A stretch of 64,000 nucleotides of DNA, taken from Sulfotelmatobacter sp963788225. Lineage in GTDB: Bacteria; Acidobacteriota; Terriglobia; Terriglobales; Acidobacteriaceae. This document shows, one piece after another, positions 24,626-32,886 of the stretch. The notes beneath the pieces are model-generated. The model worked only from the letters and a program-made list of their open reading frames with translations. It had not been told where the DNA came from and searched no databases. Both the position numbers and the translations under genes were made by a program. How positions within the stretch are numbered: the first letter of the stretch is position 1; each line of letters starts with the position of its first letter. The DNA is taken from the NCBI GenBank assembly GCA_963788225.1, contig CAWBGI010000005.1, positions 366,968-430,967 of the forward strand, written 5' to 3'.

Positions 24626-24810
24626 GTAATCTGGTTATTCTAACATTCCGCGGAGGCTCGCACAGACAGCCGCCGGCCTCACCCGGCGCACCTGAACTGC
24701 CGGTTGACCCTTGCACCACAAAAGATAGTACCTGTGGAAGAAAACTCCGTCCTTGCATGCTACCCTAAGCCTTACCGAAGAAAATGTGAGTCCCGCATCC
24801 TGGAGGGGAA

Positions 24811-25449
24811 ATGTCTGGGAAAAAGACCGTCATCGCAGTCCTGGCAGTCACCATGTCTATTCTGGGCTCTTTCGCCTCGGCCCAGGACGAGAAGAACGAA
24901 GTTACCGGCATGATTGGCCGCATCTTCATCAGCGACCAGGGCATTCTGAACGAGCCCCCGCCCGACAATCTCGTGCACTCCGGCAAAGGTCTCACTTTCG
25001 AAGTCAACTATACCCGCCACCTTTTTGCCACTCCCATCTTCGGCATCTCGGGAGAAGTGCCGGCAGTATTCAACCTCGATGAAAAGCTCGGCTCCGGGTA
25101 TGACGTTGTTCCCAGCAGCTACAAGCAGATCTTCGTGACTCCCGCGGTGCGCTTGAATTTTTTCCCGGAGACTGCGGTTACGCCCTGGGTCAGCTTGGGC
25201 GGCGGCTTCGGCCACTTCAGCGAGAACAAGAACCTCGTCTATTACAACGCCAACCCCGGCGGCTCCACGACCTCGGGTGTGCTTGAGGGCGGTTTGGGAC
25301 TGGACGTTAAAGTCTGGCGCCGGTTCAGTATTCGCGGCCAGGTCCGCGACTTCTGGTCCGGGACGCCGGATTTCCCCCTGGCCAACACCGGCAAGAGCCG
25401 TCAGAACAATTACTTCGTGGGCGGCGGCGTGGTGTGGCACTTCAAATAA
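24811..25449 (+). CDS. Outer-membrane beta-barrel protein
   Basis: The 212-residue product has a signal peptide (cleavage near ASAQ) and eight or so predicted amphipathic beta strands ending with the aromatic C-terminal strand VGGGVVWHFK, the usual signal for outer-membrane assembly. The pattern of Gly-rich turns (GGGFGHFSENK, GGLGLDVKVW) fits OmpW/OprG-like or PagP-like small barrels. GAGGGG lies a few bases before the ATG. It is upstream of a DsbA-like gene on the same strand. The cargo is unknown. Confidence 0.75.
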   Translation: MSGKKTVIAVLAVTMSILGSFASAQDEKNEVTGMIGRIFISDQGILNEPPPDNLVHSGKGLTFEVNYTRHLFATPIFGISGEVPAVFNLDEKLGSGYDVVPSSYKQIFVTPAVRLNFFPETAVTPWVSLGGGFGHFSENKNLVYYNANPGGSTTSGVLEGGLGLDVKVWRRFSIRGQVRDFWSGTPDFPLANTGKSRQNNYFVGGGVVWHFK

Positions 25450-25507
25450 CTGCCGATGCACGGGCTGAAAGTTACCCTTCAACGAGTTTCGATTTGATTC
25501 GTGAAAT

Positions 25508-26422
25508 ATGCTGAAGAAGTTCTTGATGGTTGCATGTGTGTTTTTGTCTGCGGGAATTGCCTTCGCCCAGACTCGACCTCCCAGCAAGCCCGCTGCTCCT
25601 TCGCGAAAGCCTGATGCGCCCGCCACAACTGAGGCTTCCGCGCTGCCTACCAAGGACGATATCGAAGTGGCGATGACGCGCACCTTTGCTTACGATCCTT
25701 CCGTCAAGTGGGTTATTCAAGACATTCGCGCATCCACCATACCGGGCGTTGCTGACGTTTTGCTCTCTATCAATTCGCACGCCCCGCAACATATCTTTTA
25801 TTCGATCAAGACCCAGAGTGCCATCGCTGGCGAGATGATTCCCTTCGGCCCGAATCCATTTGCCCCGATCCGGGCCAAACTCCAGGCGGCAGATGGTCCC
25901 GCCCTTGTCACGGGAATTCCAGTTATTTCCGTGGTGGAGTTTAGCGACCTGGAGTGTCCGCATTGCAAAGCCGCTGAGCCCGTCTTCGAAAAGCTGGCCA
26001 ACGATTTTCCCCAGGTTCGTTTTGTCTTCCAACAATTTCCTCTCCCGCCAACTCTGCACCCATGGGCGCAGAAAGGCGCGGAGTATTCAGACTGCGTGGG
26101 AAGGCTCTATCCGGCGATGTTCTTTAAGTACATCGATGCGGTCTTCGAAAACCAACTCAGCATCGCCGCCGCCACGGCCGATGACAAACTCAAGGAGCTT
26201 GCTACCACGGTTGGCCTGGACGTGCAAAAGATTTCTGCCTGCGCGGGCCTTCCTGAGACTGATGCCATCGTAAAGAAATCAGTCGATCTGGGGCAGTTGA
26301 TGGATGTGACCCAGACCCCCACCGTCTTTGTGAACGGCCGGCGGGTTCTTGGGATTGCCGACATTCCCTACGAGAATCTTAAGAGGTTGGTCCAGTTTGA
26401 GATCGAGCACGCCGACAAATAA
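25508..26422 (+). CDS. Exported DsbA-like thiol oxidoreductase
   Basis: The 304-residue protein has a signal peptide, a Pro-rich linker (20-48), an N-terminal domain of unknown role (about 50-130) and a DsbA/Thioredoxin_4 domain (about 138-300). The active site is CPHC (Cys150, Cys153), with the cis-proline motif TPTVFVNGRRV. It probably forms disulfide bonds or moves electrons in the periplasm. It starts 58 bases after the outer-membrane barrel gene, perhaps to help its folding, though the barrel has no cysteines visible in its mature part. Confidence 0.87.
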   Translation: MLKKFLMVACVFLSAGIAFAQTRPPSKPAAPSRKPDAPATTEASALPTKDDIEVAMTRTFAYDPSVKWVIQDIRASTIPGVADVLLSINSHAPQHIFYSIKTQSAIAGEMIPFGPNPFAPIRAKLQAADGPALVTGIPVISVVEFSDLECPHCKAAEPVFEKLANDFPQVRFVFQQFPLPPTLHPWAQKGAEYSDCVGRLYPAMFFKYIDAVFENQLSIAAATADDKLKELATTVGLDVQKISACAGLPETDAIVKKSVDLGQLMDVTQTPTVFVNGRRVLGIADIPYENLKRLVQFEIEHADK

Positions 26423-26443
26423 CAATCCCACCTATCCCCGTAA

Positions 26444-26926
26444 CTATTGTGGCTTGGGGTTGGGATCAGGCGGCGGTGCCTTGCTGTCCTTCTTGTCGTC
26501 CTTTTTGTCGTCCTTTTTCTCTTCGGGGTGGTCATGGTAAATCGAGTACTGGCCTTGAGGACGTTTCAGTTTGATGGTGAGATCGATCTTGGCCCGATCT
26601 ATGTCGTAATCTTCCCCGTAAGTCTGGAATCCAGAAGCCAGCACCTGCACCCGCAGTTTGCCGTAGGGAATGCCGTCAAAGCTGGTCTTGCCGTCGAGAT
26701 CGGTTTTTAGTTCAAGGCCGCCCCGGCTCTGCTTGCCGTTTGCGTTTACGGGATGCATGATCACCGCGGCATTGCGAATGGGTTTGCCGTTATCTTCCTT
26801 CACGATGAGGAAATTCATGACCGCAGTCGGCTCAGTGTCGGGCCCACGCTGCGCAACTGCAGCACCCAGCAGGCATACAATCAACAACGCGCCAGCAACT
26901 TCCGGCCTATACATCATCTTCTTCAT
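26444..26926 (-). CDS. Exported carboxypeptidase-regulatory-like domain protein
   Basis: The 160-residue protein has a signal peptide (cleavage near AVAQ), one carboxypeptidase-regulatory/SpaA-like beta sandwich (about 38-118; KPIRNAAVIMHPVN, KTDLDGKTSFDGIPYGKLRV), and a C-terminal Lys/Asp/Pro-rich tail (KKDDKKDDKKD). Such domains are found in acidobacterial exported proteins and TonB-receptor plugs and may bind peptide or carbohydrate. It is convergent with the DsbA-like gene. It is a single-domain version with no catalytic residues. Confidence 0.7.
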   Translation of the reverse strand: MKKMMYRPEVAGALLIVCLLGAAVAQRGPDTEPTAVMNFLIVKEDNGKPIRNAAVIMHPVNANGKQSRGGLELKTDLDGKTSFDGIPYGKLRVQVLASGFQTYGEDYDIDRAKIDLTIKLKRPQGQYSIYHDHPEEKKDDKKDDKKDSKAPPPDPNPKPQ

Positions 26927-27033
26927 TTCGCCTTCATTCTTGTCTTAGTTCCGACGACGTCTCCGCCGATCTTGTCTTTGAATATTCTAGCGAGTGGGCG
27001 CCCGCATGGGAAAGAAAGAAGTGAACCTGTGAG

Positions 27034-28116
27034 TTAAGGTTTCCCAGCGGATGAGCGCGTGCGTCCCGCCCCCCGGGCTGGGGCAAGTTGTACGAGGTCG
27101 CTGGCAACCCTCGCGGTATTGTGACGAGCGACATCGCCTTCGTCCAGGTAATCTCCCAGAACTGGGATCACGCCCAGGGCCTCGATCGCCTCGAGATCGG
27201 CGACGATCTGGCAGGCGCCTTCAAGCGCGTACTTGGCCTTAAGCGCATCGGAGACAGACGTCCGATTGATCAGCGCATAGTCGAAGATCTGCTGGTGTGC
27301 GTGGCAATTGAGAGCGCGAATGTGATCTGCGGCCGTGAGGCCCAGGCTCTCGTTCGCCTGGGTCATCAGGTTGCAGATGTAAACCTTGGTGGCTGGCGAT
27401 TCGACAATCGCTTCGGCGATTCCGTGCACCAGCAAGTTGGGAATGAGGCTGGTGAACAGCGAGCCCGGACCGATGCTGATGATATCGGCGCGCGCAATCG
27501 CATCGAGCGTCTGCGGGAGGGGTTCAACGTTCGGCGGAACTAAAAAAAGTTCCTGGATGCGCCCTTTGCTGGCGGTGATCTTGGTTTCTCCGCGGACGCG
27601 AGTGCCGTCTTCCATCAGGGCTTCCAGTTCAATATTCGAAGTGGTCGCCGGATAAATATGTCCGCGCGTAACCAAAATCTCCGAAGACAGGCGTACTGCT
27701 TCAGAAAAGTCCTTGGTGATGGAAGTCAGCGCGGCCAGAAAAAGATTTCCGAAGCTGTGACCTTCCAGGCCCGAACCTTTGGCGAAGCGATGGCGGAAAA
27801 GCTGGGAGAGCAGGGCTTCATCTTCGCTAAGGGCGACGATACAGTTGCGGATGTCGCCCGGAGGAAGCATGTTGAGTTCCTTGCGCAGGCGTCCGCTGGA
27901 GCCGCCGTCGTCGCTCACCGTTACCACGGCGCAGAGGTCTCGAACGACGGGCGCGTCGGGTCGGGCCGCGGCCACCTCGGCAGGGGAGAGCGCAAACCGC
28001 TTGAGTCCCTTCAGTAGAGTGGAGAGTCCGGTACCGCCGCCGATGGCAACCACCCGCAGGCCACGCTCGCGTGTGGTCCTCTCCAACGGCAACAGATCAG
28101 CGGTCTTGGTTTCCAT
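27034..28116 (-). CDS. YvcK/CofD-like gluconeogenesis factor
   Basis: The 360-residue protein has the 2-phospho-L-lactate transferase (CofD-like) fold. It opens AIGGGTGLSTLLKGLKRF, has VTVSDDGGSSGRLRKEL and PPGDIRNCIVALSE, then SFGNLFL and the C-terminal HGIAEAIVESPATKVYICN-type lobe. YvcK proteins bind UDP-GlcNAc and help switch cell-wall and carbon metabolism. The last ~20 residues are basic and unstructured. The downstream gene is 28128-28706 on the same strand, a TPR protein, and no cell-wall genes are adjacent. I call the family with confidence, the role by analogy only. Confidence 0.9.
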   Translation of the reverse strand: METKTADLLPLERTTRERGLRVVAIGGGTGLSTLLKGLKRFALSPAEVAAARPDAPVVRDLCAVVTVSDDGGSSGRLRKELNMLPPGDIRNCIVALSEDEALLSQLFRHRFAKGSGLEGHSFGNLFLAALTSITKDFSEAVRLSSEILVTRGHIYPATTSNIELEALMEDGTRVRGETKITASKGRIQELFLVPPNVEPLPQTLDAIARADIISIGPGSLFTSLIPNLLVHGIAEAIVESPATKVYICNLMTQANESLGLTAADHIRALNCHAHQQIFDYALINRTSVSDALKAKYALEGACQIVADLEAIEALGVIPVLGDYLDEGDVARHNTARVASDLVQLAPARGAGRTRSSAGKP

Positions 28117-28127
28117 CGAGAATTGAT

Positions 28128-28706
28128 CTAAGAAGATTCATCCTCCCGGAAGTAGCCTTCCGGCGAAGCCAGATCGGCAGCCGGGTCCGGGTACAACAGT
28201 TCGGTAAAGCGAGGGTCTTCGGCCAGGTTGTGGAAATCGGAGTCGTTACGCGCCTGGAAGCGCAAGCCGGCATTCAGGCGAAGCGCTTCGTCCAGATGCT
28301 TGAGCGAGTCTTCCACGTGACCGGTGAGACAATCGAGCGCGGCCAGGCCATAGATGACGAAGTCTGTCTTTGGCGACTGCTTGAGCAGCTTTTCGATGTG
28401 CTCGCGCGCCGTGACGTAATCTCCAACGTTCATGAGAGAGACGGCGTAGTCGTAGTGCTCTTCTAAGCTCTTGAACTGCTGCGTAGTCGTGCGCTCGAGG
28501 TGCTGGTTGCACGTGCTGAGATGGACCGCGGCCCGGTCGGTCAGTTCCTTGGTGGGGCCGGCCAGCACTTTTTCAAACAACGGTTTCGCTTTTTCGAACT
28601 TGTGCTCCTGCAGAGCACGCAGTCCGGCTTCGTAATTCTGCAAGGCCTGGGTAACGCGCGGATCGTCCGCGACCGATGATTTCTTAGGGTTAGCTTTCTG
28701 AGCCAT
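28128..28706 (-). CDS. TPR-domain protein
   Basis: The start ATG at 28706 (MAQKANPKKSSV) is chosen; a longer frame to 28778 is weaker. The product has about 192 residues of helical repeat: several TPR-like helix pairs from ALQNYEAGLRALQEHKFEKA to DYVTAREHIEKLLKQSPKTDFV and TGHVEDSLKHLDEALRL, with a short acidic tail. There is no signal peptide, so it is cytoplasmic. It lies upstream of yvcK with an 11-base gap and is probably co-transcribed. A likely protein-interaction scaffold, partner unknown. Confidence 0.8.
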   Translation of the reverse strand: MAQKANPKKSSVADDPRVTQALQNYEAGLRALQEHKFEKAKPLFEKVLAGPTKELTDRAAVHLSTCNQHLERTTTQQFKSLEEHYDYAVSLMNVGDYVTAREHIEKLLKQSPKTDFVIYGLAALDCLTGHVEDSLKHLDEALRLNAGLRFQARNDSDFHNLAEDPRFTELLYPDPAADLASPEGYFREDESS

Positions 28707-28817
28707 GTGAAGAATTTTTCCTGTGCTCGTGGTAATGGGGGACTCCTTGGCCCTCGAATTCGAAGGGCCGCTAATCAAGTATCACCCAAAGAGCGGGTAT
28801 AGGGCAATTAGCAGAGG

Positions 28818-28925
28818 CAGTACCGAGTCCCGAGTACCGAGAGCGAAGTGAGGAGATCGCCTGCCCTACCTGCGAGCTGTAGCGCGATGGCTTTATCGGG
28901 ACTCGCAACTCGGGACTAGCAACTA
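28818..28925. repeat. Stuttering inverted repeat (GTACCGAGTCCCGAGTACC type)
   Basis: The left arm at 28818-28842 (AGTACCGAGTCCCGAGTACCG) pairs with the right arm at 28896-28925 (TCGGGACTCGCAACTCGGGACTAG). The loop is about 53 bases. It lies between the TPR gene and the PCYCGC gene. Confidence 0.7.
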
Positions 28926-29408
28926 GTTGATGGTGGCGGCCGATTGCAGATCGATCTGCTTCCATTCGCCTTTGATAATGCCGGCGCGAATCTGAGCTGC
29001 GGTTTTGCCCTTCTGGTGCTGCTGATAAGAATAATAAAGTTCCTTCAGGCAAGTGGAGCAGCGCGCGCCATGCGTGTCTTCAAAGCAACTGTGCAGGCTG
29101 TTGTGACCCATGCGGTCGCAATAGCAATAGCAGGGCTGCTGATGAAGAACGACCGGAATCTTCGACGCCAGCTCATAAGCGTGGGTCTGATAGGGATGCT
29201 GCGCGTCCGCGCCCCATAGCTGATCCTTCGTGAGGATTGCGGGAAGTTTGGTTCCCTTGGGCGGCGGACCGGCGTTGTAGGCGGGCAGGCCTCCTTCTTC
29301 TTCCTGCGCGATCCATTGCGCCGACATGGTCAGCGTCACCGTAAAAAGAAAGATGAGGGTTAAGGCGCGGCGAACGTATCTATTATGAAGCAGATTCCTC
29401 GGCGACAT
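28923..29408 (-). CDS. PCYCGC-motif exported protein
   Basis: The 161-residue protein has an N-terminal membrane/signal segment (ALTLIFLFTVTLTMSA). Its C-terminal domain is dense with cysteines in the pattern of the PCYCGC family: PCYCYC (Cys93, Cys95, Cys97), GHNSLHSCFE (Cys108) and HGARCSTCLKE (Cys117, Cys120). Those six cysteines probably bind metal or form disulfides. Family members are of unknown function and often near copper or haem genes; none is visible here. GGAG precedes the ATG. Confidence 0.75.
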   Translation of the reverse strand: MSPRNLLHNRYVRRALTLIFLFTVTLTMSAQWIAQEEEGGLPAYNAGPPPKGTKLPAILTKDQLWGADAQHPYQTHAYELASKIPVVLHQQPCYCYCDRMGHNSLHSCFEDTHGARCSTCLKELYYSYQQHQKGKTAAQIRAGIIKGEWKQIDLQSAATIN

Positions 29409-29545
29409 CGTGCTCTCCTGAATTGCCTATTTTAACCCGATTTCGACACTGCTGGTGAGGAGGTGGTAAGGTCGAAAGTATCTGGGGCGTTGGTTTGTAT
29501 AACCTGCTGCCGGGTGGGCGCGATCTGTATACAATAGAAAAGCGC

Positions 29546-30145
29546 ATGTCCGATATGCCAGGCACCGAACTAGAGAACAAACAGGCGCCGCTCACGCAGC
29601 CGGTACCAGCAGGGCCGACCCCTGGGCCACGGTTGCGTCCCGCTTTAGGGGTGTGGCTGCGCGATCTGATTCTCTCGCTGGCGATCTCACTGTTCATCAT
29701 CGTCTTCATCTACCAGCCGGTGAAGGTGGAAGGCACGAGCATGATGCCCTCGCTCGAAGACCAGGAGCGAATCTTCGTCAACAAGTTCGTGTACCGCATG
29801 GAGCCGATTTCGCGCGGCGACATCGTGGTGTTCCGTTATCCGCGCGATCCCTCGAAGAGCTACATCAAACGCGTGATCGGAGTGGCCGGCGACCGCATCC
29901 GCATTGACGGCGGGCAAGTTTACGTGAACAACGAGGCGCTGGATGAAGACTACGTTCCACCCGCGTATGACGACGCGCGCTCGTATCCGGAGATGGTCGT
30001 GCCGCCGCATAGCTACTTTGTGCTCGGCGATCACCGGTCGATGTCGAACGACAGCCGCGACTTCGGCCCAGTGAACCAGAGCTATATTTACGGCAAGGCC
30101 GTATTTGGATATTGGCCCATGGATAAGCTGGGACGAGTACGGTAG
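29546..30145 (+). CDS. lepB: Signal peptidase I
   Basis: The start ATG at 29546 gives 199 residues. A Pro-rich N-terminus leads to one membrane helix (about 40-56), then the catalytic Ser65 in GTSMMPSL and Lys108 in YIKRVIGVAGD, with the box D/E segments GDHRSMSNDSRDFG. It removes signal peptides from exported preproteins at the inner membrane outer face. A TATACAAT box at 29528-29535, about ten bases before the start, could be the -10 element and would leave a very short leader. The gene is single, upstream of a VOC gene. Confidence 0.93.
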   Translation: MSDMPGTELENKQAPLTQPVPAGPTPGPRLRPALGVWLRDLILSLAISLFIIVFIYQPVKVEGTSMMPSLEDQERIFVNKFVYRMEPISRGDIVVFRYPRDPSKSYIKRVIGVAGDRIRIDGGQVYVNNEALDEDYVPPAYDDARSYPEMVVPPHSYFVLGDHRSMSNDSRDFGPVNQSYIYGKAVFGYWPMDKLGRVR

Positions 30146-30171
30146 GTTGGCTGATATGGAGGGGCGGATTC

Positions 30172-30606
30172 ATGACTCAAGCTACGGTCGAAACCGACGT
30201 TGCCGCGAACGTGCAACAGGCAGTCCCGTTCTTCATGGTGTCGAACATTGAGGCTTCCATTCGCTATTACGTTGACGGGCTCGGCTTCCAGATGACCAAA
30301 CACTGGATTGACGAGGGAGTCCTGAAGTGGTGCTGGCTGCAACACGGAAGCGCGGCACTGATGCTGCAGGAATATCGAAAGGACCGGATTCCGTCCGGAA
30401 AACTCGGCGAGGGCGTAGCTGTTTGCTTCCAGTGCTCCGACGCGCTATTGATTTACCATGCAGCGGCAGCTCGCGGAATCAAGGCCAAGCGTCCGTTCGT
30501 CGGCAATGCAATGTGGGTAGTTGCGTTTTCCGACCCGGATGGCTACAAGGTCGATTTCGAAAGTCCAACCGATGTGCCGGAAGAAACGGAATACACTGAG
30601 GCGTGA
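30172..30606 (+). CDS. VOC-family (glyoxalase/bleomycin resistance) protein
   Basis: The 144-residue vicinal-oxygen-chelate fold has two beta-alpha-beta-beta-beta modules. The first half has VPFFMVSNIEASIRYYVDGLG; the second has AFSDPDGYKVDFESPTD, with the Asp-Pro-Asp-Gly turn and the metal-site Glu near the end. Substrate is unknown; relatives bind or cleave metal-bound small molecules. GGAGGGG precedes the ATG. It follows lepB by 26 bases and may share its transcript. Confidence 0.8.
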   Translation: MTQATVETDVAANVQQAVPFFMVSNIEASIRYYVDGLGFQMTKHWIDEGVLKWCWLQHGSAALMLQEYRKDRIPSGKLGEGVAVCFQCSDALLIYHAAAARGIKAKRPFVGNAMWVVAFSDPDGYKVDFESPTDVPEETEYTEA

Positions 30607-30703
30607 CAGGCTTTTCAGTTCTTCCTGTCTGCGCAGCCCTTCCAGTAACGGACAGCGGCGGAGCTTATCCACAGATTTTTGTCAATAAACCCAGTTCTCC
30701 TCT

Positions 30704-30731
30704 TTGTTCGCGCGCTATTCCTTGTTAGAAT
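30704..30731 (+). promoter_or_regulatory. Possible sigma-70 promoter for carA
   Basis: TTGTTC (30704-30709) and TAGAAT (30726-30731) are separated by 16 bases and lie 28 bases before the carA ATG. It is the only plausible promoter I see for a unit running through the restriction genes into carB. Confidence 0.4.
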
Positions 30732-30758
30732 CCATGAAATCCACACACTGGAGCGAGA

Positions 30759-31889
30759 ATGCAGGCTACGCTTGCGCTCGAAGACGGTCGAGTCTTCCGA
30801 GGCAAAGGCTATGGCGCCAAAGGCGAGTGCTACGGCGAAATCGTTTTTAATACTTCCATCACCGGCTACCAGGAAATTTTCACTGATCCATCTTATTCAG
30901 GGCAGATTGTTGTCCTGACCAATCCTCAGATCGGCAACTACGGCACCAACCAGGAAGACAACGAGGCCACGCGTCCGTGGATCGAAGGCCTGATCGTGCG
31001 TGAGTTCTCGAAGGTGAGTTCGAACTGGCGCTCGCAGCAGGTGACCGACGAATATCTGGAACAGTTTAAGGTGCCGGTGCTTTCGGATATCGACACGCGG
31101 GCGCTGGTGCGGCATCTGCGCGACCACGGCGTGATGCGCGGCGTGGTCTCGACGATCGAGAGCGACGAAGCGAAGCTGGTAGCGAAGGCGAACTCGATTG
31201 CGAAGATGGACGGCACGGATTTGGCGAAAGTGGTGAGCACCAAGGGTCCGTATGTGTGGGAAGTCGGCGAGCGCTCGCATGAACCGGTGGCGCAGGTCGG
31301 AGTGAAGGACGATCCGGCGCGCTTTCATGTGGTGGCTTACGATTTCGGCATTAAGCAAAACATTCTAAGGAAGTTGCGGGGTGAGGGCTGCCGAGTGACG
31401 GTTGTGCCTGCGCAGACGTTGGCGGAAGATGTGCTGGCGCTGAAACCAGACGGCGTGTTTCTGTCGAATGGACCGGGCGATCCCGAGCCCTGTACGTATG
31501 CGGTGGATTCAATTCGGCGGCTGATGGGACGCCAGCCGATCTTTGGCATTTGCCTGGGACATCAACTCACCGGCATCGCCCTCGGCGGCAAGACCTTCAA
31601 GCTGAAGTTTGGCCACCACGGCGGGAATCATCCGGTGAAGCAGTTGGCCACGGGGAAGATTGAAATCACGGCGCACAACCACAACTTTGCGGTTGATCCG
31701 GATTCTCTGCCCGAGAGCGAAGTCGAACTGACACACATGGATCTGAACGACTCGACTTTGGAAGGATTGCGGCACCGCAACCTGCCGCTGTTCAGCGTGC
31801 AGTATCACCCCGAAGCCGCGCCCGGGCCGCATGATTCGCATTATCTGTTCAAGGAGTTCACGCGGATGATGGAGGAGTGGAAAGGGTGA
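30759..31889 (+). CDS. carA: Carbamoyl-phosphate synthase small chain
   Basis: The 376-residue protein has the N-terminal CPSase small-subunit domain (about 1-140, starting MQATLALEDGRVFRGKGYG) and a C-terminal class I glutamine amidotransferase domain. The catalytic Cys lies in IFGICLGHQLTG and the His/Glu pair in FSVQYHPEAAPGP. It supplies ammonia from glutamine to CarB for carbamoyl phosphate in pyrimidine and arginine synthesis. GGAGCGAGA precedes the ATG. Its stop overlaps the start of a DNA methyltransferase; carB follows 1.7 kb later instead of directly. Confidence 0.96.
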   Translation: MQATLALEDGRVFRGKGYGAKGECYGEIVFNTSITGYQEIFTDPSYSGQIVVLTNPQIGNYGTNQEDNEATRPWIEGLIVREFSKVSSNWRSQQVTDEYLEQFKVPVLSDIDTRALVRHLRDHGVMRGVVSTIESDEAKLVAKANSIAKMDGTDLAKVVSTKGPYVWEVGERSHEPVAQVGVKDDPARFHVVAYDFGIKQNILRKLRGEGCRVTVVPAQTLAEDVLALKPDGVFLSNGPGDPEPCTYAVDSIRRLMGRQPIFGICLGHQLTGIALGGKTFKLKFGHHGGNHPVKQLATGKIEITAHNHNFAVDPDSLPESEVELTHMDLNDSTLEGLRHRNLPLFSVQYHPEAAPGPHDSHYLFKEFTRMMEEWKG

Positions 31890-32884
31890 ACGCCCGAGCC
31901 ATCCCGAAGATTGATTTGCACGGCCATGTTGATTTGGGTAAGTTCGTGCCGGAGGAACTACGCCGTCTCGGAGATCTTCAAAGCGCGATACCTGAGGTTG
32001 CGAAGAACGAAGCCTTCTTGGCTCTTATTGAGCGGGCGGTAAAGGAAATTCCAACCAAACACGTCCTCGTTCACGGTGACGCGAGAAGGATGTCGAAAGA
32101 AAAGGTCGGAAAGGCCCATCTGATCTTGACTTCTCCGCCCTACTGGACGCTGAAAAAGTATCGCGACAGTTCTGGTCAACTCGGTCACATCGTTGACTAC
32201 GATGACTTCATCAAAGAGTTGGACCGGGTTTGGCAGAGATGCTTCGACTCGCTCGTTGTGGGCGGCAGGCTTGTATGCGTGGTTGGAGACGTCTGCCTCT
32301 CGCGACGCCAGAACGAAGGGCGGCATACAGTTGTACCGCTCCACGCCACGATTCAAGAGCACTGCCGAAAGATCGGCTTCGATAACTTGTCTCCCATTAT
32401 CTGGCACAAAATTGCCAACGCCGCGTACGAGGTAGAGAACGGAGGCGGTTTTCTTGGAAAACCTTACGAGCCGAATGCCGTCATCAAGAATGACGTTGAG
32501 TTTATTTTGATGCAGCGAAAGCCCGGTGGCTATCGGACCCCTCAAGACAGCGCGAGGATTCTGAGCGTCATATCTGCGAAGGACCATCAGAAATGGTTTC
32601 AGCAGATATGGAATGGAGTGACGGGTGCGTCGACCAAAGATCACCCAGCGCCGTACCCTGTTGAATTGGCCGAACGCCTTATCCGTATGTTCAGTTTTGT
32701 TGGAGATACTGTGTTGGATCCCTTCATGGGCACCGGTACGACTGCCCTCGCAGCATCAAAGTGGGGCAGGAACAGCATTAATTTCGAAATCGACTCTAAC
32801 TACTTCGGCTTTGCAGCGAAGCGATTAGAACGGGAGCTCTCGTCGCTGTTTGCTAATCCAGTCTTAGTGATGGAGCAGGAGTAA
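31886..32884 (+). CDS. Beta-class DNA methyltransferase (N4-C or N6-A) of a restriction-modification pair
   Basis: The GTG at 31886 overlaps the carA stop as GTGA (a GTG at 31877 is also possible). The product is about 332 residues. The order of motifs is catalytic first, TSPPYW at about 82-87, then the SAM-binding DPFMGTGTT at about 278-286, which defines the beta class. An SPPYW motif is most often seen in N4-cytosine enzymes but also in some N6-adenine ones. It should protect host DNA from the endonuclease encoded two bases downstream. The region between the motifs (about 90-275) holds the target recognition part. Codon use looks less GC-rich than in carA: 33 of 60 bases at 31921-31980 are G or C against 41 of 60 at 31081-31140. 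Confidence 0.9.
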   Translation: MNARAIPKIDLHGHVDLGKFVPEELRRLGDLQSAIPEVAKNEAFLALIERAVKEIPTKHVLVHGDARRMSKEKVGKAHLILTSPPYWTLKKYRDSSGQLGHIVDYDDFIKELDRVWQRCFDSLVVGGRLVCVVGDVCLSRRQNEGRHTVVPLHATIQEHCRKIGFDNLSPIIWHKIANAAYEVENGGGFLGKPYEPNAVIKNDVEFILMQRKPGGYRTPQDSARILSVISAKDHQKWFQQIWNGVTGASTKDHPAPYPVELAERLIRMFSFVGDTVLDPFMGTGTTALAASKWGRNSINFEIDSNYFGFAAKRLERELSSLFANPVLVMEQE

Positions 32885-32886
32885 CC

